This document shows, one piece after another, positions 1 through 6,148 of a DNA stretch of 8,072 nt. The stretch is from DHVE2 group archaeon (GTDB lineage: Archaea; Thermoplasmatota; Thermoplasmata; Thermoplasmatales; Aciduliprofundaceae). The notes beneath the pieces were generated by a model. The model made no database searches and was not told where the DNA came from. It saw nothing but the letters and a program-made list of their open reading frames with translations. The stretch is taken from the NCBI GenBank assembly GCA_027056155.1, contig JALULR010000167.1, positions 1 to 8,072 on the forward strand, read 5' to 3'. The position numbers and the translations under genes are program-made. Every line of letters starts with the position of its first letter. Within the stretch, counting starts at the first letter, position 1.

Positions 1-3000
1 TTATCACCTAGGCCACTCGAGTTGCCTGCTCCAACATAATAATGGTAGGTTATGCCATTTCTCACAGAGGTATCATTAAACCATAGCGGCGCCGAAGATA
101 CCGATGCGTAGTAGCTACCGTTGCGATATATAACATAACTCTGAATTGAAGAGCCGCCATCATCGCTTGGCTTTGTCCATGTGAGATTTATATAACCACT
201 CCCAGCGGTAGCTCGAAGATTTAAAGGTGCGCTGGGCACGGATAGAGGCATGGCGCTTACTTCATTACTCTTACTCCCCTCTCCAACTGAGTTCACAGCG
301 GTAATGTAGTAATAATAAGTAACGCCATTTTTAACTTGTGTATCATTGTAATAAAGTTGAGATGCTGGCACTTCTGCAAAGAGCGTGCCGTTGCGGTATA
401 TTTTGTAACTCTGAATTGAAGAGCCACCATCGCTGCTTGGTGCATTCCATGTGAGGTACACTATTCTATTTCCTGCTGTGGCATTTAAATCTAAAGGAGC
501 ATCAGGCACCGTTGCAGGAGTTGCCATTACTTCGTTGCTTTTATTACCCTCACCTGCAGAATTAACTGCGGTAACATAATAATAGTAGGTAACTCCATTA
601 CTTACCGCAACATCGACATAGCTGAGCTGCGACGCAGAAACATTTGCAATGTATACCTCGTGTCCAGATGATGTGCCACGATATATTAAATAACGCTCCA
701 CACTCGCACCCCCATCGTCAGAAGGCGGTGCCCAGCTAAGCGTAACTTGCGCATTACCAGCGCTAGCAGCTAAATTTAAAGGCGCTGAGGGCGGAGTGGG
801 TACTTTATAAAATACTGCCTCTATACTTCCAGTGCCGGTAATACTCACTGTCGTCGATGCGGATAAATTGTTATCCACGCTCACACTACCACTCACTTTC
901 CAGTGGTCAAACGCGTATCCGCTATCAGGGTTCGCAGTTATGCTATAGCTTCCATTTAGCACATTAGCCGATTGCCCATTGGTATACACAGTACCATTAA
1001 ACGTAATTGACCCTACATTACTTGGAACAGTGTAAAAATTAATCATGTTTGGAGTTAACAGCGGCTTTACAGTTATCTCATTACTTGCCATTGATTCGCC
1101 TGCAGCGTTTACCGCCGTGACGCGATAATAATATGTGACATCATTTGAGGCAGAGTAGTCATCAAAATGAAGTGTGTCCGCTGAAACATTTGCAAGATAT
1201 ACCTCATGACCAGCTGACGCGCCACGATATATTTTGTACATATTTACCATGCTACCCTCAGTGCCATCGCTCACTGGTGCGCTCCAGCTTATATGCACAT
1301 ACCCTTTTTCGCTCCAACCTTCTAAGTTCTGTGGTGCCGATGGAGGTAGTGGCTCAATAGTATTCCGCTGGTATATAACCAGATGCCCAGTTCCCCAATC
1401 TGCAGGATGCAGTCCAAATCCTGCGAAGATATATTTATTCGTCACGTACGCTATGCCATGTGCGCCGCTCCCAGTTGTGCTATACACGGGATAATCATCG
1501 CCTGCCAAGTTCGACAGATATACTGTATTATTATCTGACTTATACGAAAAAGCAAATATGCCATTATTTAATCCGATTACGCTGCTCCACCCCATGCATT
1601 TATGCTTTGTGTGCGCAACTTCCAGCTGAAGCTTGGCCGGATTAAGGATATACACTGTATTTGTACCGTCAACTACAAATCCCACAGTGCTGGCAACTCC
1701 ATACATATCTCGTACTCTAACAACACTGACATTTGCATCGCCTACTATGTGCTTTGCCTCAACAAGTTCTCTATATGTGCCATTTTCAAAAATTTGGTAA
1801 ATAACGGCAGTGTGATTGCCCGTAATCGTCTTGTATTGCACTTCTGCAAGAATACTGTTATTATATCGCACTACCGAAGCATACGAAGATGCAGAATTGA
1901 ACGATATATTCCATAATTTCTCACCAGAGTAATTGAAGAAGTATATTGCGGCATGGTGTCCATTGCTCCATGCACTTCCTGATACATTGCCCTCCTCGCC
2001 AGCTACCACGATACCATCGTTAAATAGATCTATTGAGCTCATTCTTAAATTAATCTCCCGTGGGTTGTGATAGTCAAATAGCAAAGAAATCGAATTTGCA
2101 TCGAAATTGTACTTATAAATGTAAATATTCGATGGTGGCGTGTACGAAGAATCGTGCATTGCAACTACATACGCTTGCCCATTCTTATTAATACTCCGAG
2201 CATCTTCGCTTACATTGCCGTTATTTATAGAATAATACTTGGCCGTGCCATCACTATTTACCTTTATCCAGCCAAAATCATCTGGAGAGGGAGTCCAGTC
2301 AGGAGCCATGATAACTGCACTGCCATTTGGATACACAATGTCTCCTGATGGAGGTATGTCTCCACTAAAGCTAAAATTCTCAATCTGCGAGCCATGTGAG
2401 AATCTAAAAACATGAAGCTTTGGAATGTTTAATCTGTATAATTCTCGAATCTCTGAGGTTGCCAATGCCTTATCGTATATGCGAAGCTCATCTATAGTGC
2501 CATTAAAATTTTTATCGTAGCCAGAAGTAGTGTTGCTCTCTCTGCTACCTATGGACAGAGAATGCGCATTTGTCTCCATCGGTGCCTTCGGAAAATTGTT
2601 CTGCTCTACCAGAAGCTTTCCATTAGAGTAGATATCCACCACACCAGATGATGTATTGTACGTGACCGCAACATTCCACCACTTGCCTAGCATATCATTA
2701 TCAAGCCACCCGCTAGCGACGCAGTTGTAAGAAGTGTTCCACAGTGGGTTCCATATATAAAATCGTAAGCTACGGCCATCGTTGCCAAAGTCCAATGCGT
2801 AAACCTCACCACCCATTCCGTAACCTTTGGTAAGCACTGGTGCACCATCTTCCTCAGGAGCTTTTGATGGCTTGACCCAGACATCAATTGTTATTGCACT
2901 GGTAATATTTAAGGAAGATGAGCTCGGAACTAGCACATAGTCATTTACACCGTCAAAGCTCAAGGCGTATCCACTAAGTCCTCTGACCCAATGCGCTCCA

Positions 3001-3218
3001 TATATTTTTCCGTTATTTCCATGCTCGCTCTCATCATGCAATACGGCTCCGGAGCCCTCATTAAAGTCCCAATATGCAACCAAGCCAGAGCCTAGGGATG
3101 CTTTGCTTGCCATATTCTCCCCCGCGCTATTAATGTTCAACCTATGTGGAGTAATACCCGTAAGAACATTCAAAAGTACTAGTCCCACTATCACATAAAT
3201 GAGAATGTTTCTTCGCAT
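1..3218 (-). CDS. Large secreted LamG / FN3 / InlB-repeat surface protein (C-terminus outside window)
   Basis: The frame stays open from an ATG at 3218 to the left edge, about 1072 codons, so the C-terminus is missing. Residues 1-22 (MRRNILIYVIVGLVLLNVLTG) form a signal peptide or membrane anchor. Residues ~47-263 form a concanavalin-like LamG domain, opening with GLVAYWDFNEGSG and closing with FNGTIDELRIYDKAL. Residues ~264-622 are beta-rich, with short blades such as GEKLWNIS, possibly a propeller. FN3 domain 1 spans ~624-718, a divergent InlB-type repeat ~720-804 (YSITANPDSGYAFDHWKV), and FN3 domains 2-4 ~806-898, ~902-990 and ~993 onward. Many NxS/T sequons and very few cysteines fit an archaeal extracellular glycoprotein. 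No catalytic motif is visible, so adhesion, glycan binding or envelope structure is inferred. An in-frame ATG at 3269 would add 17 residues, but the signal peptide and a TATA element 26 nt upstream favour 3218. Confidence -1.
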   Translation of the reverse strand, partial: MRRNILIYVIVGLVLLNVLTGITPHRLNINSAGENMASKASLGSGLVAYWDFNEGSGAVLHDESEHGNNGKIYGAHWVRGLSGYALSFDGVNDYVLVPSSSSLNITSAITIDVWVKPSKAPEEDGAPVLTKGYGMGGEVYALDFGNDGRSLRFYIWNPLWNTSYNCVASGWLDNDMLGKWWNVAVTYNTSSGVVDIYSNGKLLVEQNNFPKAPMETNAHSLSIGSRESNTTSGYDKNFNGTIDELRIYDKALATSEIRELYRLNIPKLHVFRFSHGSQIENFSFSGDIPPSGDIVYPNGSAVIMAPDWTPSPDDFGWIKVNSDGTAKYYSINNGNVSEDARSINKNGQAYVVAMHDSSYTPPSNIYIYKYNFDANSISLLFDYHNPREINLRMSSIDLFNDGIVVAGEEGNVSGSAWSNGHHAAIYFFNYSGEKLWNISFNSASSYASVVRYNNSILAEVQYKTITGNHTAVIYQIFENGTYRELVEAKHIVGDANVSVVRVRDMYGVASTVGFVVDGTNTVYILNPAKLQLEVAHTKHKCMGWSSVIGLNNGIFAFSYKSDNNTVYLSNLAGDDYPVYSTTGSGAHGIAYVTNKYIFAGFGLHPADWGTGHLVIYQRNTIEPLPPSAPQNLEGWSEKGYVHISWSAPVSDGTEGSMVNMYKIYRGASAGHEVYLANVSADTLHFDDYSASNDVTYYYRVTAVNAAGESMASNEITVKPLLTPNMINFYTVPSNVGSITFNGTVYTNGQSANVLNGSYSITANPDSGYAFDHWKVSGSVSVDNNLSASTTVSITGTGSIEAVFYKVPTPPSAPLNLAASAGNAQVTLSWAPPSDDGGASVERYLIYRGTSSGHEVYIANVSASQLSYVDVAVSNGVTYYYYVTAVNSAGEGNKSNEVMATPATVPDAPLDLNATAGNRIVYLTWNAPSSDGGSSIQSYKIYRNGTLFAEVPASQLYYNDTQVKNGVTYYYYITAVNSVGEGSKSNEVSAMPLSVPSAPLNLRATAGSGYINLTWTKPSDDGGSSIQSYVIYRNGSYYASVSSAPLWFNDTSVRNGITYHYYVGAGNSSGLGD
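117..440 (-). repeat. 270-bp tandem FN3-encoding repeats with near-identical cores
   Basis: The segment 117-170 recurs at 387-440, exactly 270 bp (90 codons) away. The shared core TAACTCTGAATTGAAGAGCC is identical at 136-155 and 406-425. It encodes the GGSSIQSY...IYRNG loop and strand of FN3 domains 3 and 4. The match extends into third codon positions, which suggests a fairly recent duplication of the domain rather than protein-level selection alone. The earlier domains (1 and 2) lack this loop. Confidence -1.
675..1233 (-). repeat. Second FN3 repeat pair flanking the InlB-type domain
   Basis: GCCACGATATATT occurs at 675-687 and 1221-1233, 546 bp (182 codons) apart. It lies in sequence encoding IYRG(T/A)S(S/A)GHEVY(I/L)ANVSA, shared by FN3 domains 1 and 2 only. 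The spacing equals one FN3 domain plus the InlB-type repeat, so domains 1 and 2 are paralogous copies separated by the inserted, or co-duplicated, InlB-like module. Confidence -1.
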
Positions 3219-3240
3219 AAGGTGATTAACGCATATAAAA

Positions 3241-3256
3241 TTAATAAAATTTTCGG
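3241..3256 (-). promoter_or_regulatory. BRE/TATA promoter of the surface-protein gene
   Basis: On the minus strand, CCGAAAAT (BRE-like) is followed by TTTATTAA (TATA-like, 3241-3248). The TATA centre is about 26 nt upstream of the ATG at 3218. There is no Shine-Dalgarno sequence before the ATG, so the transcript is predicted to be leaderless. A second A/T-rich element, TTTTATATG (3232-3240), sits too close to the start to fit as well. Confidence -1.
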
Positions 3257-3463
3257 AAATTAGAACCATGTTGCGTCATATACAGAGCTCTGCAACAGAT
3301 GCTTGGTGACGGAGAGGTGTGGACTTCTTTAATATTTTTAACACCGGTAAGCTCCAAAACAGAAATGCCACACAAAATAGAATTTTTTAATTTTTACATT
3401 TTCCATCTACATTATAACCTAGCTGCACACATGTGGGTGGACAACACACCCTCAATCCACATA

Positions 3464-3477
3464 CAAAAACTTAAATT
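3464..3477 (+). promoter_or_regulatory. BRE/TATA promoter of nre
   Basis: CAAAAAC followed by TTAAATT matches the archaeal BRE plus TATA pattern. Its centre (~3474) lies 26 nt upstream of the GTG at 3500, which places transcription initiation at that codon. This is a main reason for choosing the downstream start of nre. Confidence -1.
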
Positions 3478-3499
3478 CTACCATTTATCTATCAAATAT

Positions 3500-4687
3500 G
3501 TGTTCGGAGAGCTCTGCGTAAGGTGCAAGGGTCGATTATGGTGCGGCTTACCAAAATGCCCCATATTAGAAGCGGCTAAGAGCTATTTGCCAAAATTGAA
3601 AATATCATCTGATTCCTTATTTGGAATATCTCCGCCTTCAATATTTGTAGGGCGTCATAATTATCCGAATGTATTTGCTGGGCCGCTTGTGTCTGAAGAT
3701 AATCACGCCCGTGAGTTTTCAGATACCTCTGCACTTTATGGAAAAGATATGCAGTATATTCTCAGAAAGACTTCATCGCTGCTCAGAGCGTCTACGGAGA
3801 TTAATGTGAAAAAACCAAATGGACGTATGGTATCCGCAACTCAAGAAATTGCAATGTCTATAAAGCCTTTGGATACCGAGTTGAAAATTGAAAAAATTGG
3901 TACTGGCCCTAGCCTCGACACGTTCTTTTACCCAACCGGGCCAAGAGTAATACCCAGAAAAATTGATGTGGTGGATAATCCTAATATACCCAGAAAAGTA
4001 GATAATATAGTTGATGAGAAAATAAAGGCAAATTCAGCAATTATAGAGCTATATAAGTATGGCGCATCTGTGGATTATTTACAGAGATTGCTATCGGCAG
4101 GAATTCTCGGGCATGATAAGAAGATGGTGCCCACGAGATGGAGCATAACTGCGGTAGATGATGCTATTGGAAAAGCATTAATGAGCGAAGTAAAACACTT
4201 TGAAACAGTGGATAAAATTGAATATTACACAAACTCATTTATGGGTAATGAATTTCATATCCTGCTCATACCAGGGACATGGGAATATGAGATGCTAGAA
4301 ACATGGCTCAAAGGTGCGGTCTACGCATCAGAAACAGTAATTGGTGAAGATTATGAGCCCTTTGGAGGAAGAAAAAACTATGCCTCGCAAATCACAGGCG
4401 CTTACTACTCTGCCCGCCTTGCAGTATTGGAGCATCTACAATCTAGAAAACGGCAAGCAAAAGTGCTTATTTACCGGGAGATTACTCCTGATTACAAAAT
4501 CCCCCTCGGAGTTTGGGTTATACGAGAAACTGTGCGTCATGCAATGCTTAATAAACCGAAGAACTTCGAAACGATGAACGATGTAATAAGCGCAATTAAA
4601 AGCAATACGCGAGTTAAATCTTGGCCTAGTAAAAGCAAAATAGTATATAATTTAAGACACCAGCGCACCCTTGATTTTTTTATGTGA
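3500..4687 (+). CDS. nre: Archaeal DNA repair protein Nre, PCNA-interacting
   Basis: This is an Nre-family protein (Nre_N plus Nre_C), about 395 residues from the GTG at 3500. Near the N-terminus is a zinc-binding pattern C6-x2-C9-x5-C15-x4-C20 in LCVRCKGRLWCGLPKCP. The family signature SLFGISPPSIFVGRHNYPNV follows at ~39-58, with GPLVSEDNH after it. The last residues, QRTLDFFM, form a PCNA-interacting motif (Q1, L4, F7). In the family, Haloferax volcanii NreA acts with UvrABC in repair of mitomycin C damage and depends on PCNA binding; a similar cytoplasmic role is inferred here. The frame is open back to an ATG at 3299, with others at 3365 and 3431. The extra 67 residues are rich in His, Phe and Tyr, unlike the rest, and precede the zinc motif that normally sits near the N-terminus. 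The GTG start is therefore preferred but unproven. Confidence -1.
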   Translation: MFGELCVRCKGRLWCGLPKCPILEAAKSYLPKLKISSDSLFGISPPSIFVGRHNYPNVFAGPLVSEDNHAREFSDTSALYGKDMQYILRKTSSLLRASTEINVKKPNGRMVSATQEIAMSIKPLDTELKIEKIGTGPSLDTFFYPTGPRVIPRKIDVVDNPNIPRKVDNIVDEKIKANSAIIELYKYGASVDYLQRLLSAGILGHDKKMVPTRWSITAVDDAIGKALMSEVKHFETVDKIEYYTNSFMGNEFHILLIPGTWEYEMLETWLKGAVYASETVIGEDYEPFGGRKNYASQITGAYYSARLAVLEHLQSRKRQAKVLIYREITPDYKIPLGVWVIRETVRHAMLNKPKNFETMNDVISAIKSNTRVKSWPSKSKIVYNLRHQRTLDFFM

Positions 4688-4701
4688 CCAAACTATCTTT
4701 T
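4675..4701 (+). terminator. Oligo-T tracts at the 3' end of nre
   Basis: Seven T residues at 4675-4681 and five at 4697-4701 bracket the nre stop codon. Archaeal RNA polymerase terminates at non-template-strand T runs without needing a hairpin. The first run encodes the FF of the PIP motif, so termination there would truncate the message; the second is the more likely functional end. The call rests on base composition only. Confidence -1.
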
Positions 4702-5274
4702 TACGTCCCATGTAATGGTGTATTCGTGATACGGGTCTCCCTTAAATGTGCATTTTGTCTCTTTTACAACAACATTTTTAGATTTGGTCAAATCTCCAAA
4801 CCCCTGCAAATAACCCTCCAAGTACTTGCAGAACAGCGGATCTACATCGAAGTCACGCAGTATATACTTTGCAATACCCTTTTTAAGGTCCGTATCTTTT
4901 GATAACTCCAATGTGCCAGATGAGTAGTGTTTTCTCCACAGATTAGGAGCCTCCAAAGCTTTTTCAACGGTTATAAACAAACCAATGTATATTTTTAGAG
5001 CATATGAGAATCTAGGCGCATTTCTACCCATATCATATATATTCTCTTCGTTCCAACCAAGCGCGTCTCTCACAGAGTACAAAAATTCCTTTCGCAGAGA
5101 AATGGGCACCCACTCTGAAGATTTAATATTTTTAATATCTAAGTTATATCCTTTCTTATGAAGGTCATCTAGCACGAGTTTTACACCCATTTCACCCCTC
5201 TTTGATTTTATATACTCTATGTTCGATGCAAAAGTGTATAATCTAGTCATCTGCTCCGCATCCTCGCCGCCCAT
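4693..5274 (-). CDS. Single-domain V4R / heme-NO-binding-like sensor protein
   Basis: The 193-residue soluble protein has no signal peptide, membrane segment or HTH. The pattern NIYDMGRNAPRFSYALKIYI (~78-97), LWRKHYSSGTLEL (~112-124) and the C-terminal YLEGYLQGFGDL...VKETKCTFKGDPYHEYTITW (~151-189) match the fold shared by V4R and heme-NO-binding (HNOB-like) domains. These usually bind small ligands and feed a signalling output. The usual ETkC...GDpxCe motif is present with C175, but the second Cys position is His183. No output domain is attached, so it would have to act on a partner. The ATG at 5274 is supported by a TATA element 26 nt upstream; Met9 (5250) is an alternative. It converges on nre with 5 bp between stops. 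The ligand is unknown, and the family assignment rests on motif recognition. Confidence -1.
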   Translation of the reverse strand: MGGEDAEQMTRLYTFASNIEYIKSKRGEMGVKLVLDDLHKKGYNLDIKNIKSSEWVPISLRKEFLYSVRDALGWNEENIYDMGRNAPRFSYALKIYIGLFITVEKALEAPNLWRKHYSSGTLELSKDTDLKKGIAKYILRDFDVDPLFCKYLEGYLQGFGDLTKSKNVVVKETKCTFKGDPYHEYTITWDVKR

Positions 5275-5295
5275 AATACTATATCTCTTTATATA

Positions 5296-5310
5296 ATTTA
5301 AATATTTTGG
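5296..5310 (-). promoter_or_regulatory. BRE/TATA promoter of the V4R-domain gene
   Basis: On the minus strand, CCAAAA is followed by TATTTAAAT (5296-5304), a near-consensus archaeal BRE/TATA pair. The TATA centre (~5300) is 26 nt from the ATG at 5274, predicting a leaderless transcript. Confidence -1.
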
Positions 5311-5365
5311 TTTAAAGTTGCGCTATTTAATAACTATGTATGGCACTAAATAGAGCCATGGTTTT

Positions 5366-5473
5366 ATGAAGCTCTTTGAGAAAATTTTTGAATGTGCAGA
5401 TAAAATTTGGCAAAAATCTAAATGCAAAAATTATATTCGTAATTTAGTTCTTCAACAGTTTCAAGCACTCTGA
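5366..5473 (+). CDS. Doubtful 35-residue micro-ORF, possible gene remnant
   Basis: The ATG at 5366 opens a lysine-rich frame beginning MKLFEKIFECADKIWQKSKC and ending at TGA 5471-5473. The start overlaps (ATGA) the stop of a 9-codon ORF beginning at 5340, and TTTAAA at 5311-5316 lies about 26 nt before that upstream ATG. The composition resembles a real amphipathic N-terminus more than random AT-rich sequence. It has no recognised family, no good ribosome binding site and no partner gene. It could be a micropeptide, the stub of a decayed gene such as a transposase, or chance. Confidence -1.
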   Translation: MKLFEKIFECADKIWQKSKCKNYIRNLVLQQFQAL

Positions 5474-5726
5474 GCTACGCTATTCCCCAATGGAAATTAA
5501 ACTAAAATATATACTACGCATCTCTCCCTATCTCTTGCGTTAGTTATGCAACAGGGCAAATTTTAAGTTCACCTTTTTAATAGCAACTTTCCAACTCTGA
5601 AAAGTTAATGCATTTAAATAGAAGTATATTTGCCTACCTATTATATACTCCCCACTAGCAACAGATTAGAAATTATAGCTTGACCGCATACAAAATATTT
5701 ATGAAGAGCTTGAGCCAAAACCCATA

Positions 5727-5740
5727 GAAAATATAATTAA
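5727..5740 (+). promoter_or_regulatory. TATA promoter of the QueF-phosphoesterase operon
   Basis: GAAAATATAATTAA provides a BRE-like purine/A stretch and a TATA box centred ~28 nt before the ATG at 5765. This predicts a leader of only a few bases. No Shine-Dalgarno sequence precedes the ATG. Confidence -1.
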
Positions 5741-5764
5741 CTTATCTTCAATACGGGTATTGGT

Positions 5765-6148
5765 ATGGAGATAGAAACTGTAAAATTTGAGTATCCTGAG
5801 TCGCATACTGTTGTAGAATACGAGTATCCAGAATTGACGGCAGTGTGTCCAATGACGGGCTTGCCCGATTTTTATACTGTGCGTATCGTTTATGAGCCGG
5901 ATACAAAGCTCCCTGAACTTAAATCCCTAAAGCTCTATTTTGTAAAATATCGCAATGTGGGCATATTACATGAAAATTTGGCAAATTCAATACTTGAAGA
6001 TTTTAAAAGGGCTGTAGAGCCAAGATGGGTGCTCATTGAGCTATTTGTCAATAACCGCGGTGGCGTTTATACCACCGTGCGTAGGTACTGGTCAGGGTCC
6101 GGCGATGATATATCTAAAATTAAGATGTTTTCGAGGGATGAGCCATGA
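5765..6148 (+). CDS. queF: QueF-family protein: archaeosine synthase QueF-like, or preQ0 reductase
   Basis: This 127-residue protein has the tunnelling (T-) fold signature of QueF. Cys28 (TAVCPMTGLPDF) is the expected thioimide nucleophile and Asp35 the acid/base residue. ELKSLKLY at 51-58 is the QueF motif linked to NADPH binding. His69-Glu70 (GILHEN) and NNRGG (96-100) complete the pocket. Against recalled Bacillus subtilis numbering (Cys55, Asp62, 78-85, Glu97) the offset is a constant 27, so this core has no indels. QueF proper reduces preQ0 to preQ1 for queuosine in bacteria. Archaeal QueF-like enzymes instead transfer ammonia to preQ0 in tRNA position 15 to make archaeosine, without reduction. 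The archaeal context favours the latter; the intact NADPH-type motif leaves it open. It is the first gene of a two-gene operon, overlapping the next by ATGA. Confidence -1.
   Translation: MEIETVKFEYPESHTVVEYEYPELTAVCPMTGLPDFYTVRIVYEPDTKLPELKSLKLYFVKYRNVGILHENLANSILEDFKRAVEPRWVLIELFVNNRGGVYTTVRRYWSGSGDDISKIKMFSRDEP
6133..6141 (+). promoter_or_regulatory. Shine-Dalgarno-like site of the phosphoesterase gene
   Basis: GAGGGATGA lies just before the ATG at 6145, inside the end of the QueF-family gene. It partly matches the archaeal GGAGGTGA ribosome binding sequence. It fits internal initiation or translational coupling in the operon, in contrast to the promoter-proximal starts here, which have no such site. 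Confidence -1.

Larger units (their letters stand above)
5275..5764. other. 490-bp intergenic region between divergent genes
   Basis: This AT-rich gap carries the outward promoters of the V4R-domain gene (left) and the QueF operon (right). I see no tRNA-like cloverleaf, CRISPR repeat, terminal inverted repeat or ORF longer than 35 codons. It holds one candidate micro-ORF at 5366-5473, weak hairpins (AACTTT 5585-5590 with AAAGTT 5601-5606) and further TATA-like strings. It is long for a compact archaeal genome, so an unrecognised small RNA or the remains of a lost gene is possible but not shown. Confidence -1.

Noticed and set aside
117..1233. Regularly spaced repeats suggesting CRISPR
   Set aside because: The spacing is 270 and 546 bp, in frame, and explained by FN3 domains; the copies are imperfect.
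1145..2348. Several plus-strand open frames of 61-104 codons opposite the large surface-protein gene
   Set aside because: They lie antisense to a continuous, domain-bearing minus-strand frame and encode Cys/Tyr/Ser-rich, non-protein-like sequence.
3219..3269. Upstream in-frame ATG at 3269 for the large surface protein
   Set aside because: It would place the promoter-like A/T tract inside the coding region and move the signal peptide 17 residues from the N-terminus.
3283..3293. Palindrome CAGAGCTCTG, with AGAGCTCTGC recurring at 3508-3517
   Set aside because: The second copy is inside the Cys-motif coding sequence of nre, and two 10-bp matches are weak evidence for a shared operator.
3311..3355. 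Possible stem GGAG-GGTGT with ACACC-CTCC in the divergent promoter region
   Set aside because: Short helices, an asymmetric internal loop and a long A/T-rich loop; no riboswitch or sRNA signature, and it would not be in the predicted leaderless mRNAs.
3299..3499. 67-codon N-terminal extension of nre
   Set aside because: Its composition is unlike the rest of the protein, it has no family similarity, and a better-placed promoter and GTG start exist downstream. It is treated as intergenic.
4341..4902. Secondary plus-strand frames at 4341-4577 and 4684-4902, and 7074-7319
   Set aside because: They are out-of-frame or antisense shadows of nre, the V4R-domain gene and the anchored membrane-protein gene, respectively, with no recognisable motifs.
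5585..5606. Inverted repeat AACTTT / AAAGTT as a terminator or small RNA
   Set aside because: Only 6 bp of stem with a 10-nt loop in AT-rich DNA and no following T run.
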